Below, piece by piece: positions 13,569 through 22,212 of a stretch of 64,000 nucleotides of DNA. A program made the translations under genes and the position numbers. Position 1 is the stretch's first letter. Every line of letters starts with the position of its first letter. This stretch comes from JACQFZ01 sp036381895 (GTDB lineage: Bacteria; Pseudomonadota; Gammaproteobacteria; Acidiferrobacterales; Sulfurifustaceae): assembly GCA_036381895.1 (NCBI GenBank), contig DASVBY010000081.1, forward strand, positions 1 to 64,000, written 5' to 3'. Below the pieces are notes generated by a model. It saw only the letters and a program-made list of their open reading frames with translations, was not told the DNA's origin and did no database searches.

Positions 13569-14264
13569 GTGCGCTTTTCCATCTATCGTTACAACCCGGA
13601 AGTCGACGCCAAGCCGTACATGCAGGACTACGACATCGCCCTGCAGCCGACCGACCGGATGCTCCTCGACGTGCTGGTGCGCATCAAGGAGATCGACGAT
13701 ACGCTCGCCTTCCGCCGCTCCTGCCGCGAGGGCGTGTGCGGCTCGGACGCGATGAACATCAACGGCAAGAACGGGCTCGCGTGCATCACGCGTATCGCCG
13801 ACCTCAAGGAGCCCGTGGTGCTGAAGCCGCTGCCCGGTCAGCCGGTGATCCGCGACCTGATCGTGGACATGTCGCAGTTCTTCAAGCAGTACCACGCGGC
13901 CAAGCCGTACTTGATCAACAACGACCCGCCGCCCGAGCGCGAGCGGCTGCAGTCGCCCGAGGAGCGCGACAAGCTGAACGGCTTGTACGAGTGCATCCTT
14001 TGCGCCTGCTGCTCGACGCAGTGTCCGTCCTTCTGGTGGAATCCGGACAAGTTCATGGGACCGGCGGCGCTGCTGTGGTCCTACCGCTTCCTCGCCGACA
14101 GCCGCGATCAGGCGACCGGCGAGCGCCTCGACGACCTCGAGGATCCGTACAAGCTGTTCCGCTGCCACACGATCATGAACTGCACCGAGGTGTGCCCGAA
14201 AGGCCTCAACCCGAGTCAGGCGATCGGGCACATCAAGCAGATGCTGGTCAAGCGGGTCACGTGA
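13569..14264 (+). CDS. sdhB: Succinate dehydrogenase iron-sulfur subunit
   Basis: Electron-transfer subunit of complex II. 231 residues from a GTG start. The [2Fe-2S] ligands are C52, C57, D60 and C72, including the aspartate ligand seen in E. coli; C142, C145, C148 and C152, together with C199, C205 and C209, supply the [4Fe-4S] and [3Fe-4S] clusters. The gap to sdhA is 81 bases, wider than the overlaps between the other sdh genes, and no terminator is visible in it. Confidence 0.97.
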   Translation: MRFSIYRYNPEVDAKPYMQDYDIALQPTDRMLLDVLVRIKEIDDTLAFRRSCREGVCGSDAMNINGKNGLACITRIADLKEPVVLKPLPGQPVIRDLIVDMSQFFKQYHAAKPYLINNDPPPERERLQSPEERDKLNGLYECILCACCSTQCPSFWWNPDKFMGPAALLWSYRFLADSRDQATGERLDDLEDPYKLFRCHTIMNCTEVCPKGLNPSQAIGHIKQMLVKRVT

Positions 14265-14334
14265 GCGGCCGCGCCGGCGAGCGGCGGCGCTGCGCGGCCT
14301 GAGCGCGAGAAGAGGCTTCGCGACCGCCGGGGGC

Positions 14335-14586
14335 ATGGATACGCCGATGGATGAGACGCGCCGCCGGGAGCGGCTGCGCTGGCGTTGCCGGCGCGGAATG
14401 CTCGAGCTCGATCTGCTGTTCCAGGCTTTCCTCGCCCGCGATTTCCCACACCTCGACGCCCGCGAGTACGCGGCGCTCGAGCGCCTGCTCGACCTGCCCG
14501 ACACCGAGCTGCTCGAGTACTGCTATCGCCGGTCGCGTCCCGCCGATCCGGAGCTGGCGGCGCTTGTCGACCGCATCGCCCGCTGA
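14335..14586 (+). CDS. sdhE: FAD assembly factor SdhE
   Basis: Small five-helix protein that promotes covalent attachment of FAD to SdhA. 83 residues (E. coli 88). The essential RGxxE motif is present as RRGMLELD and the PADPELAALVDRI tail matches the family. GGGGG just before the ATG may serve as ribosome binding site; an in-frame ATG four codons in is an alternative. Its place at the end of sdhCDAB supports the call. Confidence 0.93.
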   Translation: MDTPMDETRRRERLRWRCRRGMLELDLLFQAFLARDFPHLDAREYAALERLLDLPDTELLEYCYRRSRPADPELAALVDRIAR

Positions 14587-15004
14587 GCTCACGCTCGAGC
14601 TCGGTGCGTCGCGCGGACTCGCCGCCGTGTTCGCCGCCGTGCATGGCGGCGCCCTCATCATCTGCGCGCTGCTGCCGCTCGTGCTTTGGTTGCGGCTGCT
14701 GCTCGCGGCGCTCGTGGCAGCCGCCCTCTGGCGCGCCCTGCGCCGGCACGCGTGGCGGCGCGGCCCGCGCGCAATTACGGCGTTCCGGGTCGGCGGCGAC
14801 GACACCTGTGCGATCCGCAGGGGCGGGGGCGACTGGGAGCCCGTGCGGCTCGTCGAGCACTGGGTGCATCCGTGGCTGACGGTGCTCGTGGTGCGCGCCG
14901 TGCGGGGCGGAGGCGCCGTCGGCGTCCTGGTCCCGGCGGATGCCGTTTCGCCCGAGCCCTTCAGGCGGTTGCGCGTGCGCCTGCGGCTGCAGACGGCGGC
15001 GTGA
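14564..15004 (+). CDS. ygfX: YgfX/CptA-like membrane protein
   Basis: Small inner-membrane protein of the YgfX family, encoded next to sdhE in many gammaproteobacteria; in E. coli it has been described as a toxin acting on cytoskeletal proteins. Two hydrophobic spans lie at about 22-38 and 40-56, and the C-terminal motif near residues 120-142 (VGVLVPADAVSPEPFRRLRV) fits the family pattern of a late Pro-Asp region followed by FRRLRVRLR. No ATG fits; a TTG at 14564, 23 bases inside sdhE, gives 146 residues, and a GTG at 14627 is the alternative. Its last 44 bases overlap the convergent nadB. Confidence 0.72.
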   Translation: MSTASPAELTLELGASRGLAAVFAAVHGGALIICALLPLVLWLRLLLAALVAAALWRALRRHAWRRGPRAITAFRVGGDDTCAIRRGGGDWEPVRLVEHWVHPWLTVLVVRAVRGGGAVGVLVPADAVSPEPFRRLRVRLRLQTAA

Positions 15005-16595
15005 GCACCGTATCGCGCCCGCCGTACTCGGGCGCGGGCATCGGCCAGTCGCGGGTGTAGTGCAGACCGCGGCTCTCCTTGCGCGAGAGGGCAGAGCGCA
15101 CGATGAGCTCCGCGACCAGGACGAGGTTGCGCAGCTCGATCAGGTCGTTGGTGACCCGGAAGTGGCCGTAGTACTCCTGGATCTCTTCGGCCAGCAGCTC
15201 GATGCGCCGGCGCGCGCGCTCGAGGCGCTTGGTGGTGCGTACGATGCCGACGTAGTCCCACATGCAGCGGCGCAGCTCGTCCCAGTTGTGCGCCACGACC
15301 ACCAGTTCATCCGCGTCCGTCACGCGGCTCTCGTCCCAGGCGGGAAGGGCGGGCGGCGCCGCGTCCGGCGGCGGCGCCGCGGCGATCGCGCGCGCCGCCG
15401 ATTCCGCGAAGACGAGACATTCGAGCAGCGAGTTGCTCGCGAGCCGGTTGGCACCGTGCAGTCCGGTATGGGCGCATTCGCCGATGGCGTAGAGCCGCTC
15501 GAGGTCGGTGCGGCCGTCGAGATCGGTCACGATGCCGCCGCAGGTATAGTGCGCCGCCGGCACGACCGGAATCGGCTCGCGGGTCATGTCGTATCCGAGC
15601 TCCAGGCAGCGGCCATGAATGGTCGGGAAGTGGCTGCGGACGAAATCGGCGTCGCGATGGCTGATGTCGAGGTGCACGTAGTCGAGGCCGCCGCGCTTCA
15701 TCTCGTAATCGATCGCGCGGGCGACGACGTCGCGCGGCGCGAGCTCGGCGCGCGGGTCGTGATTCGGCATGAAGCGGGTGCCGTCGGGCAGCAGCAGCCG
15801 TCCGCCTTCGCCGCGCACCGCCTCGCTCACGAGAAAGGACTTGGCGCGCGGATGGTACAGGCAGGTCGGGTGGAACTGCATGAACTCCATGTTGGCCACC
15901 CGGCAGCCGGCGCGCCAGGCCATGGCGATGCCGTCGCCGGTGGAGGTGTCGGGGTTGCTGGTGTAGAGGTACACCTTTGAGGCGCCGCCGGTCGCGAGCA
16001 CCACATCGTGCGCGCCGATGGCGCGCACGATGCCGCTGCGGCGGTCGAGGGCGTAGAGGCCGAGGCACCGGTCGGGGCCGGACAGGCCCAGCCTGGCGGC
16101 GGTGATGAGGTCGAGCGCGACGTGGTCCTCGAGCAGCGTGATACCGGGATGGGCGCGAGCCTTGCCGAGGAGCACCGTCTGGATCGCGCGGCCGGTTGCG
16201 TCCTCCGCGTGCACCACGCGCCGGAAGGTATGGCCGCCTTCCCGCGTCAGATGCAGTCCGCCCGGCGCCGTGCCGGCCGCGGTGGTGAACGGCACACCCT
16301 GCGCGCGCAGCCAGGCGATCATCGCCGGTCCCCGGCGCACCACGTACTCGACGGTTTCGCGCCGGCACAGCCCGGCGCCTGCGACCAGCGTGTCCTCGAT
16401 GTGCGCCTCGAAGGAATCCTCGCTCGGGTCCATCACCGCAGCGACGCCGCCCTGGGCATAGAAGCTCGCGCCTTCCGTCGCGGGTCCCTTGGCGAGGACG
16501 GTGACGCGCCGCTCGTCCGCGAGGCGCAGCGCGAGGCTCAAGCCGGCGACGCCGCTGCCGACGACGAGCACGTCCGCGTGAACCAACGGTGGCAT
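14961..16595 (-). CDS. nadB: L-aspartate oxidase
   Basis: FAD enzyme oxidising L-aspartate to iminoaspartate, the first step of de novo NAD synthesis; its product is used by NadA, not present here. 544 residues (E. coli 540). It has the N-terminal dinucleotide fold VVGSGVAGLSLA, the FYAQGGVAAV segment, the HPTCLYHP and ALASNSLLE-type (RLASNSLLECLVF) active-site loops and the C-terminal arginine-rich helical domain. The frame is open 107 codons upstream, but the ATG at 16595 gives the family start. It is divergent from rpoE, as in E. coli. Confidence 0.96.
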   Translation of the reverse strand: MPPLVHADVLVVGSGVAGLSLALRLADERRVTVLAKGPATEGASFYAQGGVAAVMDPSEDSFEAHIEDTLVAGAGLCRRETVEYVVRRGPAMIAWLRAQGVPFTTAAGTAPGGLHLTREGGHTFRRVVHAEDATGRAIQTVLLGKARAHPGITLLEDHVALDLITAARLGLSGPDRCLGLYALDRRSGIVRAIGAHDVVLATGGASKVYLYTSNPDTSTGDGIAMAWRAGCRVANMEFMQFHPTCLYHPRAKSFLVSEAVRGEGGRLLLPDGTRFMPNHDPRAELAPRDVVARAIDYEMKRGGLDYVHLDISHRDADFVRSHFPTIHGRCLELGYDMTREPIPVVPAAHYTCGGIVTDLDGRTDLERLYAIGECAHTGLHGANRLASNSLLECLVFAESAARAIAAAPPPDAAPPALPAWDESRVTDADELVVVAHNWDELRRCMWDYVGIVRTTKRLERARRRIELLAEEIQEYYGHFRVTNDLIELRNLVLVAELIVRSALSRKESRGLHYTRDWPMPAPEYGGRDTVLTPPSAAAGARATA

Positions 16596-16646
16596 TCCGG
16601 ATTTGGCGGGGGAGTGGCGCAGTAGTTGTCGCGTCGAGGTTATCCT

Positions 16647-16652
16647 ATCATA
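16647..16652 (-). promoter_or_regulatory. Candidate nadB promoter (-10 element)
   Basis: On the minus strand this reads TATGAT (five of six consensus) in the AT-richest part of the nadB/rpoE gap, about 50 bases ahead of the nadB start. The -35 region is weak. The complementary strand reads TATCAT one base offset, so divergent use is possible. Confidence 0.35.
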
Positions 16653-16748
16653 GCCCCCTCGTGTGCCACCTCGACGGTTTTCCGCTGCCACCGGCTGTCC
16701 GCGCCACGCACGAGCACAATAACAACCGAAAACACCCGCTGGAGAGTC

Positions 16749-16776
16749 GAACTTTATCCATGAGCGCCGGTCAGTT
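16749..16776 (+). promoter_or_regulatory. Candidate sigma-E type promoter upstream of rpoE
   Basis: GAACTT (16749-16754), the -35 core of sigma-E/AlgU promoters, is followed after 16 bases by TCAGTT (16771-16776), a partial match to the TCTGA/TCTAA -10. It is 46 bases before the rpoE ATG. Autoregulation by sigma-E is known in E. coli and Pseudomonas. Confidence 0.4.
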
Positions 16777-16821
16777 ATTGGCAATCGGATGCCTGCGTCC
16801 AGCTTCGGGACGAGCCGCCTG

Positions 16822-17400
16822 ATGTCGGAGCGCAGCATCGACCAGAAGCTCGTCGCCCGGGTGCAGCGGGGCGACAAGCGGGCGTTCGATCTGCTGGTGC
16901 GCAAGTACCAGCACAAGGTGGCGAAGCTCGTCGGGCGCTACGTGCGTGACCGTGGCGAAGTCGAAGACGTCACGCAGGAAGCGTTCATCAAGGCGTATCG
17001 CGCGATCAACGGGTTTCGCGGCGAGAGCGCGTTCTATACTTGGCTGTACCGGATCGCGGTGAATACGGCCAAGAACTATCTCGATTCGCAGGGCCGGCGA
17101 CCCCCGAGCAACGACATGGAGGTGGAGGGGGCGGAGTTGATCGAAAGCGGCGAGAGCCTGCGCGACCAGGCCACCCCCGAGCGGGTACTGCTGTCGGACG
17201 AGATCGCCGCGACGGTCAATCGCGTGATCGAATCGCTGCCCGAAGACTTGCGCACCGCTATCACCCTGCGGGAGATCGAGGGGCTGAGCTACGAGGAGAT
17301 CGCGCAGGTGATGGATTGTCCGATCGGTACCGTGCGCTCGCGCATCTTCCGCGCGCGCGAGGCGATAGATCACGAGTTGCGTCCATTGTTGGAACGATAA
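16822..17400 (+). CDS. rpoE: RNA polymerase sigma factor RpoE (sigma-E/AlgU)
   Basis: Extracytoplasmic-function sigma factor for envelope stress. 192 residues, the E. coli length. Region 2 with YQHKVAKLVGRYV and AFIKAYRAINGFRG, and region 4 with GLSYEEIAQVMDCPIGTVRSR, match E. coli RpoE closely. The ATG at 16822 aligns with the E. coli start; an in-frame ATG eleven codons upstream lies close to the candidate promoter and would add an unconserved extension. rseA follows after 11 bases, so sigma factor and anti-sigma factor are co-transcribed. Confidence 0.97.
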   Translation: MSERSIDQKLVARVQRGDKRAFDLLVRKYQHKVAKLVGRYVRDRGEVEDVTQEAFIKAYRAINGFRGESAFYTWLYRIAVNTAKNYLDSQGRRPPSNDMEVEGAELIESGESLRDQATPERVLLSDEIAATVNRVIESLPEDLRTAITLREIEGLSYEEIAQVMDCPIGTVRSRIFRAREAIDHELRPLLER

Positions 17401-17411
17401 GACGAGTCGGT

Positions 17412-17933
17412 ATGGTCATGAAGGAAAGACTTTCCGCGTTGATCGACGGCGAGCTCGACGAGGTCGACGAGCGCCGGGTGCTGAACGCACTCGGCGAGGA
17501 CGTCGAGCTGCGGCGCGCCTGGGAGCGCTACCACCTGATCCGCTCGGCGATGACGCGCCAGCTCGGCGTGGTCGTCTCGGCCGATCTGCCCGAGCGCATC
17601 CTCGCCCGGCTCGAAACGGGAGCAGCGCCGGGCGATGCGCGGGGGGCACTGCGATTCTGGCCGGTCGCGGGCGGGTTCGCGGCCGCCGCCGCAATCGCCG
17701 GAATCGCGATTTTCGGCATGCAGGCGCTGCATAGTCCGCTCGGTACCACCCCCGATGCCCGCGTCGCCACCGCTTCCCCCGCCGCCGAAGTTGCCGCCTC
17801 TACCGTTCCGTCAGACTCCACCGATCACCTGAGCCCGTACCTCGTCGGGCACAACGAATTCATGCCGACCGGCGGCATGGCGAGCCTGTTTCCGTACGTG
17901 CGCGTGGTAGCGCACGGCAACGCCGAGCAATGA
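17412..17933 (+). CDS. rseA: Anti-sigma-E factor RseA/MucA family
   Basis: Single-pass inner-membrane protein holding sigma-E inactive until it is cleaved by DegS and RseP. The N-terminal sigma-binding domain contains KERLSALIDGELDE and WERYHLIRSAM; a membrane span lies at about 83-103. The periplasmic part is short and ends with a segment YLVGHNEFMPTGGM-like found in MucA-type proteins, where RseB/MucB binds. 173 residues from ATG 17412; a second in-frame ATG at 17418 is equally possible. The stop overlaps the next gene by four bases. Confidence 0.92.
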   Translation: MVMKERLSALIDGELDEVDERRVLNALGEDVELRRAWERYHLIRSAMTRQLGVVVSADLPERILARLETGAAPGDARGALRFWPVAGGFAAAAAIAGIAIFGMQALHSPLGTTPDARVATASPAAEVAASTVPSDSTDHLSPYLVGHNEFMPTGGMASLFPYVRVVAHGNAEQ

Positions 17934-18910
17934 CCGGCTGGCACCGTCTTCTCCCCCTGCCGCTCGTCGTCGTGGTGCTCTACCTGCCGGCGCGCGCGGC
18001 CGCGGGCGAGGCGCTGGAGTGGCTGCTGCGCATCCACCGCGCCGCGCAGGAGCTGACGTACGAGGGTACGTTCGTCTACCAGCACGGCGGAAAGCTCGAC
18101 ACCATGCGCGTGTTTCATCGCGTGGACAAGGGCGTCGTCACCTCGCGGCTGGTGTCCCTCACCGGCCCGGCGCGCGAGGTGATCCGCACCAACGACGAAG
18201 TGCTGTGCTACCTGCCCGACCAGAAATCGGTGTACGTCGAGCACCGCCGCCTCGACGGCAAGGGGTTCCTGGCCATCGTCCCCGAACGCCTCGCGGACCT
18301 CGAGCAGAACTACACGGTCGAGCTCGGGAAGAGCGCGCGCATCGCCGGGCGGCTGGCGCAGCAGCTCACCATTCGCGCGCGCGACGAGTATCGCTACGGC
18401 TACCGGCTCTGGGCCGACCGCGAGACCGGACTGCTGGTCAAGGCGGAGCTGGTCGATGGGAGCGGCCGCCCGCTCGAGCAGTTCATGTTCACGCAGATCG
18501 CGATCGGCGCCGCTATTCCCGACGCCGCGCTCGAGCCGCAGACTCCGGTCGAGGGTCTCACGTGGTATCGCGACGGCGAGGTGGCGCGCGAGGCGCCGAC
18601 CAAGAGCTGGCGCGCCGCGCAGCTGCCGCAGGGCTTCCGGCTGTCGAGCAGCGTGATCCGGCGGCTGCCGCTGGGCAACCGCGTGGTCGAGCAACTGGTG
18701 TACAGCGACAGCCTGGCTGCGGTTTCGGTTTTCGTCGAACGCCTCGGCGATCGCGGCACGGCCGGTATGCTGCAGGGACCGGTGCGTATGGGGGCGCTGC
18801 ATGCCTTCGGCAAGGTGCTCGACGGCCATTACGTTACCGTGGTCGGTGAAGTCCCGCCCAAGACCATCGCGATGATCGGCGATTCGCTCGTTCCCGTCCC
18901 GACGCAGTAA
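17930..18910 (+). CDS. rseB: Sigma-E regulatory protein RseB/MucB
   Basis: Periplasmic protein that binds the periplasmic part of RseA and protects it from DegS; it senses mislocalised lipoprotein or LPS. 326 residues with a signal peptide (about 1-24, cleavage likely near ARAAAG). The MucB_RseB N-terminal fold is recognisable from ELTYEGTFVYQHGGKLDTM, and the C-terminal domain from LPQGFRLSSSVIRRLP and LVYSDSLAAVSVFVE. Translationally coupled to rseA and followed by a DegP-type protease after five bases. Confidence 0.93.
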   Translation: MTGWHRLLPLPLVVVVLYLPARAAAGEALEWLLRIHRAAQELTYEGTFVYQHGGKLDTMRVFHRVDKGVVTSRLVSLTGPAREVIRTNDEVLCYLPDQKSVYVEHRRLDGKGFLAIVPERLADLEQNYTVELGKSARIAGRLAQQLTIRARDEYRYGYRLWADRETGLLVKAELVDGSGRPLEQFMFTQIAIGAAIPDAALEPQTPVEGLTWYRDGEVAREAPTKSWRAAQLPQGFRLSSSVIRRLPLGNRVVEQLVYSDSLAAVSVFVERLGDRGTAGMLQGPVRMGALHAFGKVLDGHYVTVVGEVPPKTIAMIGDSLVPVPTQ

Positions 18911-18915
18911 CGGCC

Positions 18916-20265
18916 ATGCCCGCGATCGTTCCGAACGTGCTGCGGCGGTTCGCACTCGGCGCGCTGCTCGCCGCGCCCGGGTTCGCGCCGGCGGCGCCGC
19001 GCGCCGCCCCCGATTTCGCCGCGCTCGTGGCGGCGCACGTCGACGAGGTGGTGAACGTGAGTACGCTGCAGCCGCGGCGCGACGGCGGACCGGACTGGGG
19101 CGAAGGCGCCCCGGAGTCCGGGGACGGCACCTCGCTCGGCTCCGGGTTCGTGATCTCGCGCGACGGGTTCATCCTTACCTGTGCGCACGTCGTCGACGGC
19201 GCGCGCGAGATCGTCGTGCGCCTCGCCGACCGCCGCGAGTACCGCGCGCGCCTGGTCGGCGCCGATCGGCGCAGCGACGTCGCACTGCTCAAGATCGACG
19301 CGAACGACCTGCGCCCGGTGACCATCGGGGATCCGGCGCGGCTGCGCGTCGGCGACTGGGTGCTCGCGATCGGCGCGCCATTCGGGTTCGAGAGCTCCGC
19401 GACCTCGGGCATCGTGTCGGCCAAGGGACGGAGCCTGCCGAACGAGAACTACGTGTCGTTCCTGCAGACCGACGTCGCGATCAATCCCGGCAACTCGGGC
19501 GGACCGCTGTACAACCTGAAAGGCGAGGTGGTCGGCGTCAACTCGCAGATCTACAGCCGCACCGGCGCCTTTGCCGGTGTGGCGTTCGCGATCCCGATCG
19601 ACATCGCCATGCGCATCGCGCAGCAGCTCAAAGCCGGCAGCGGGGTGCACCGCGGCTGGCTCGGCGTGAGCCTGCAGGAGGTGACGCACGGGCTCGCGCG
19701 TGCGTACGGTCTCGACCGGCCGCGCGGCGCCCTGATCGCCGACGTGCTGCCGGGCGGGCCGGCGGCGCGCTCGGAGCTCAGGCCCGGCGATATCGTGCTC
19801 GAATACGAAGGACGGCCGATCGCGCTCTCGTCCGAGCTGCCGCCCCTGGTCGGGCTCACACCCCCGGGCACGCGTGCCCGGTTCAAGGTGTTCCGGCGCG
19901 ACGGCGGCACGATCGATGTGGTGGTGCCCATCGGCGAGCTCAGCGAGGAGCCGGCAACGCGCGTCGCGGCGCCGTCGGCCAGGCCGGACGGCGGACGGTT
20001 GGGGCTCGTGCTGAGCGAGCTCACCGCGGCGCAGCGGCGCCAGTACCAGGTGAGCCAGGGCGTGCACGTCGACGAGGTGCTCGATGGGCCGGGACGGGAA
20101 GCGGGACTGCAGCCGGGCGACGTCATCGCCGAGGTGGACGGACGCCCCGTGGCCGGCATCGGTAACTTCTACCGGCTGATGACGCAGACGCCGGCGGACA
20201 GGCCGGCGCTGCTGCGCGTGCGCCGCGGTCCGTCGTTCCTCTTTCTCGCGCTGAGCCTCCGTTGA
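18916..20265 (+). CDS. mucD: Periplasmic serine protease DegP/MucD family
   Basis: HtrA-family protease/chaperone that removes misfolded periplasmic proteins. 449 residues: signal peptide (about 1-30), trypsin-like domain with catalytic H91 (CAHVVDG), D121 (SDVALLKI) and S194 (GNSGGPL), then two PDZ domains (about 235-330 and 345-449). Its place directly after mucB is the Pseudomonas arrangement (algU-mucA-mucB-mucD). The LA loop after the catalytic histidine region is short compared with E. coli DegP, as in MucD/DegQ-like members. Confidence 0.94.
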   Translation: MPAIVPNVLRRFALGALLAAPGFAPAAPRAAPDFAALVAAHVDEVVNVSTLQPRRDGGPDWGEGAPESGDGTSLGSGFVISRDGFILTCAHVVDGAREIVVRLADRREYRARLVGADRRSDVALLKIDANDLRPVTIGDPARLRVGDWVLAIGAPFGFESSATSGIVSAKGRSLPNENYVSFLQTDVAINPGNSGGPLYNLKGEVVGVNSQIYSRTGAFAGVAFAIPIDIAMRIAQQLKAGSGVHRGWLGVSLQEVTHGLARAYGLDRPRGALIADVLPGGPAARSELRPGDIVLEYEGRPIALSSELPPLVGLTPPGTRARFKVFRRDGGTIDVVVPIGELSEEPATRVAAPSARPDGGRLGLVLSELTAAQRRQYQVSQGVHVDEVLDGPGREAGLQPGDVIAEVDGRPVAGIGNFYRLMTQTPADRPALLRVRRGPSFLFLALSLR

Positions 20266-20353
20266 GCCGCGCGTTTATTCGGTTGGCGGAAATCGGTTAT
20301 CCTAGCCGCGGTCGGGCCCGCTCGGCCGAGCGGAGGCCGACCCGCAGTCGACG

Positions 20354-20378
20354 GGGCGCCGTGGCGAGCGCCCTTTTT
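20354..20378 (+). terminator. Short GC hairpin with T tract before lepA
   Basis: GGGCGC (20354-20359) pairs with GCGCCC (20368-20373) across an eight-base loop and is followed by five T. It would end the rpoE-mucD transcript or act as a leader attenuator of lepA, whose ATG is 24 bases further on. The stem is short but pure G-C. Confidence 0.5.
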
Positions 20379-20401
20379 CATGCCCCGGCCGGCACGAGCC
20401 C

Positions 20402-22210
20402 ATGAGCGGTTGGCAGCAGGAACGAATCCGTAATTTCTCCATCATCGCGCACATCGATCACGGCAAGTCCACGCTCGCCGATCGGTTCATCCAGCTCTGC
20501 GGCGCGCTCCAGGAGCGCGAGATGCAGGAGCAGGTGCTCGATTCCATGGAGCTCGAGCGCGAGCGGGGCATCACCATCAAGGCGCAGAGCGTCGCGCTCG
20601 ACTACCGGGCGCGCGACGGCCAGATCTACCGCCTCAACATGATCGACACCCCCGGACACGTCGACTTCTCGTACGAGGTGTCGCGCTCGCTCACGGCGTG
20701 CGAGGGGGCGCTGCTCGTCGTCGACGCGTCGCAGGGCGTGCAGGCGCAGACGGTGGCGAACTGCTACACCGCCGCCGAGCTCGATCTCACCATCCTGCCG
20801 GTGCTCAACAAGATCGACCTTCCGGCCGCGGACCCGCAGCGCGCGATCCGCGAGATCGAAGACATCATCGGCATCGATGCGCAGCACGCGATCCGCGCGA
20901 GCGCGAAGACCGGGGAGGGGGTCGCGGATATCCTCGAGGCGATCGTGGCGCAGATCCCGCCGCCGCGCGGGCGGGTGGACGCGCCGCTCAAGGCGCTCAT
21001 CATCGATTCCTGGTTCGACAACTACCTCGGAACCATCTCGCTCGTGCGCGTCATGGAAGGGCGGCTCGCGGTCAAGGACAAGATCCGGCTGATGGCGACC
21101 GGCCGCGACTACGCGGTCGAGGAGCTCGGCGTATTCACGCCGAAGCGACGCCCGGTCGAGGCGCTGAGCGCCGGGGAGGTGGGCTACGTCGTCGCCGGGA
21201 TCAAGGACGTGCGCGGCGCGCGCGTCGGCGACACGATCACGCACGCGCAGCGCCCGGCGCCCGAGCCGCTGCCCGGTTTCAAGGAGATCAAGCCGCGGGT
21301 GTTCGCCGGGCTCTACCCGGTGGACTCCGCGCAGTACGACGCGTTCCGGGAGGCGCTCGCGAAACTCTCGCTCAACGACGCGTCGCTGCACTACGAGCCC
21401 GAGACCTCGCAGGCGCTCGGCTTCGGCTTCCGCTGCGGCTTCCTCGGCATGCTGCACATGGACATCATTCAGGAGCGGCTCGAGCGCGAGTACGGGCTGA
21501 ATCTGATCACGACCGCGCCGACCGTGGTGTACGAGGTCGAGACCACTCAGGGCGAGACGCTGCGCGTGGAGAACCCCGCGAAGCTCCCCGAACCCCAGCG
21601 GATCGCGGAGATCCGCGAGCCGATCATCAAGGCGACGATTCTGGTGCCGCAGGAGTACGTCGGCGGCGTCATCGGGCTGTGCGTCGAGAAGCGCGGGGTA
21701 CAGAAGGGCCTCATGTACCACGGCCGCCAGGCCGTCCTCACCTACGAGCTGCCGCTCAACGAGGTCGTGCTCGATTTCTTCGACCGGCTCAAGTCGGTGA
21801 GCCGCGGCTATGCCTCGCTCGACTACGACTTCCTCGAGTTCCGCCCCTCGGACGTGTGCAAGCTTGACGTGCTGATCAACGGCGATAAAGTGGATGCGCT
21901 GTCGATCATCGTGCACCGGCAGCAGACCGAGTACCGCGGGCGCGAGCTCGTGAAGAAGCTGCGCGAGCTGATTCCGCGCCAGATGTTCGACGTTGCGATA
22001 CAGGCGGCGATCGGCTCGAAGATCATCGCGCGCGAGACGGTCAAGGCGCTGCGCAAGAACGTCACGGCCAAGTGCTACGGCGGCGACGTCACCCGCAAGC
22101 GCAAGCTGCTCGAGAAGCAGAAAGAGGGCAAGAAGCGCATGAAACAGCTCGGTTCCGTGGAAATCCCGCAGGAGGCGTTCCTCGCCGTGCTGCGGGTCGA
22201 GAGCAAGTAA
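20402..22210 (+). CDS. lepA: Elongation factor 4 (LepA)
   Basis: Ribosome-associated translational GTPase implicated in back-translocation and in initiation/assembly under stress. 602 residues (E. coli 599). G1 motif AHIDHGKST at 16-24, G3 DTPGHVDF and G4 NKIDL are intact; the LepA-specific C-terminal domain ends with GKKRMKQLGSVEIPQEAFLAVL. The N-terminus RIRNFSIIAHIDHG matches the family start. lepB follows after two bases, the usual lepA-lepB operon. Confidence 0.98.
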   Translation: MSGWQQERIRNFSIIAHIDHGKSTLADRFIQLCGALQEREMQEQVLDSMELERERGITIKAQSVALDYRARDGQIYRLNMIDTPGHVDFSYEVSRSLTACEGALLVVDASQGVQAQTVANCYTAAELDLTILPVLNKIDLPAADPQRAIREIEDIIGIDAQHAIRASAKTGEGVADILEAIVAQIPPPRGRVDAPLKALIIDSWFDNYLGTISLVRVMEGRLAVKDKIRLMATGRDYAVEELGVFTPKRRPVEALSAGEVGYVVAGIKDVRGARVGDTITHAQRPAPEPLPGFKEIKPRVFAGLYPVDSAQYDAFREALAKLSLNDASLHYEPETSQALGFGFRCGFLGMLHMDIIQERLEREYGLNLITTAPTVVYEVETTQGETLRVENPAKLPEPQRIAEIREPIIKATILVPQEYVGGVIGLCVEKRGVQKGLMYHGRQAVLTYELPLNEVVLDFFDRLKSVSRGYASLDYDFLEFRPSDVCKLDVLINGDKVDALSIIVHRQQTEYRGRELVKKLRELIPRQMFDVAIQAAIGSKIIARETVKALRKNVTAKCYGGDVTRKRKLLEKQKEGKKRMKQLGSVEIPQEAFLAVLRVESK

Positions 22211-22212
22211 CC

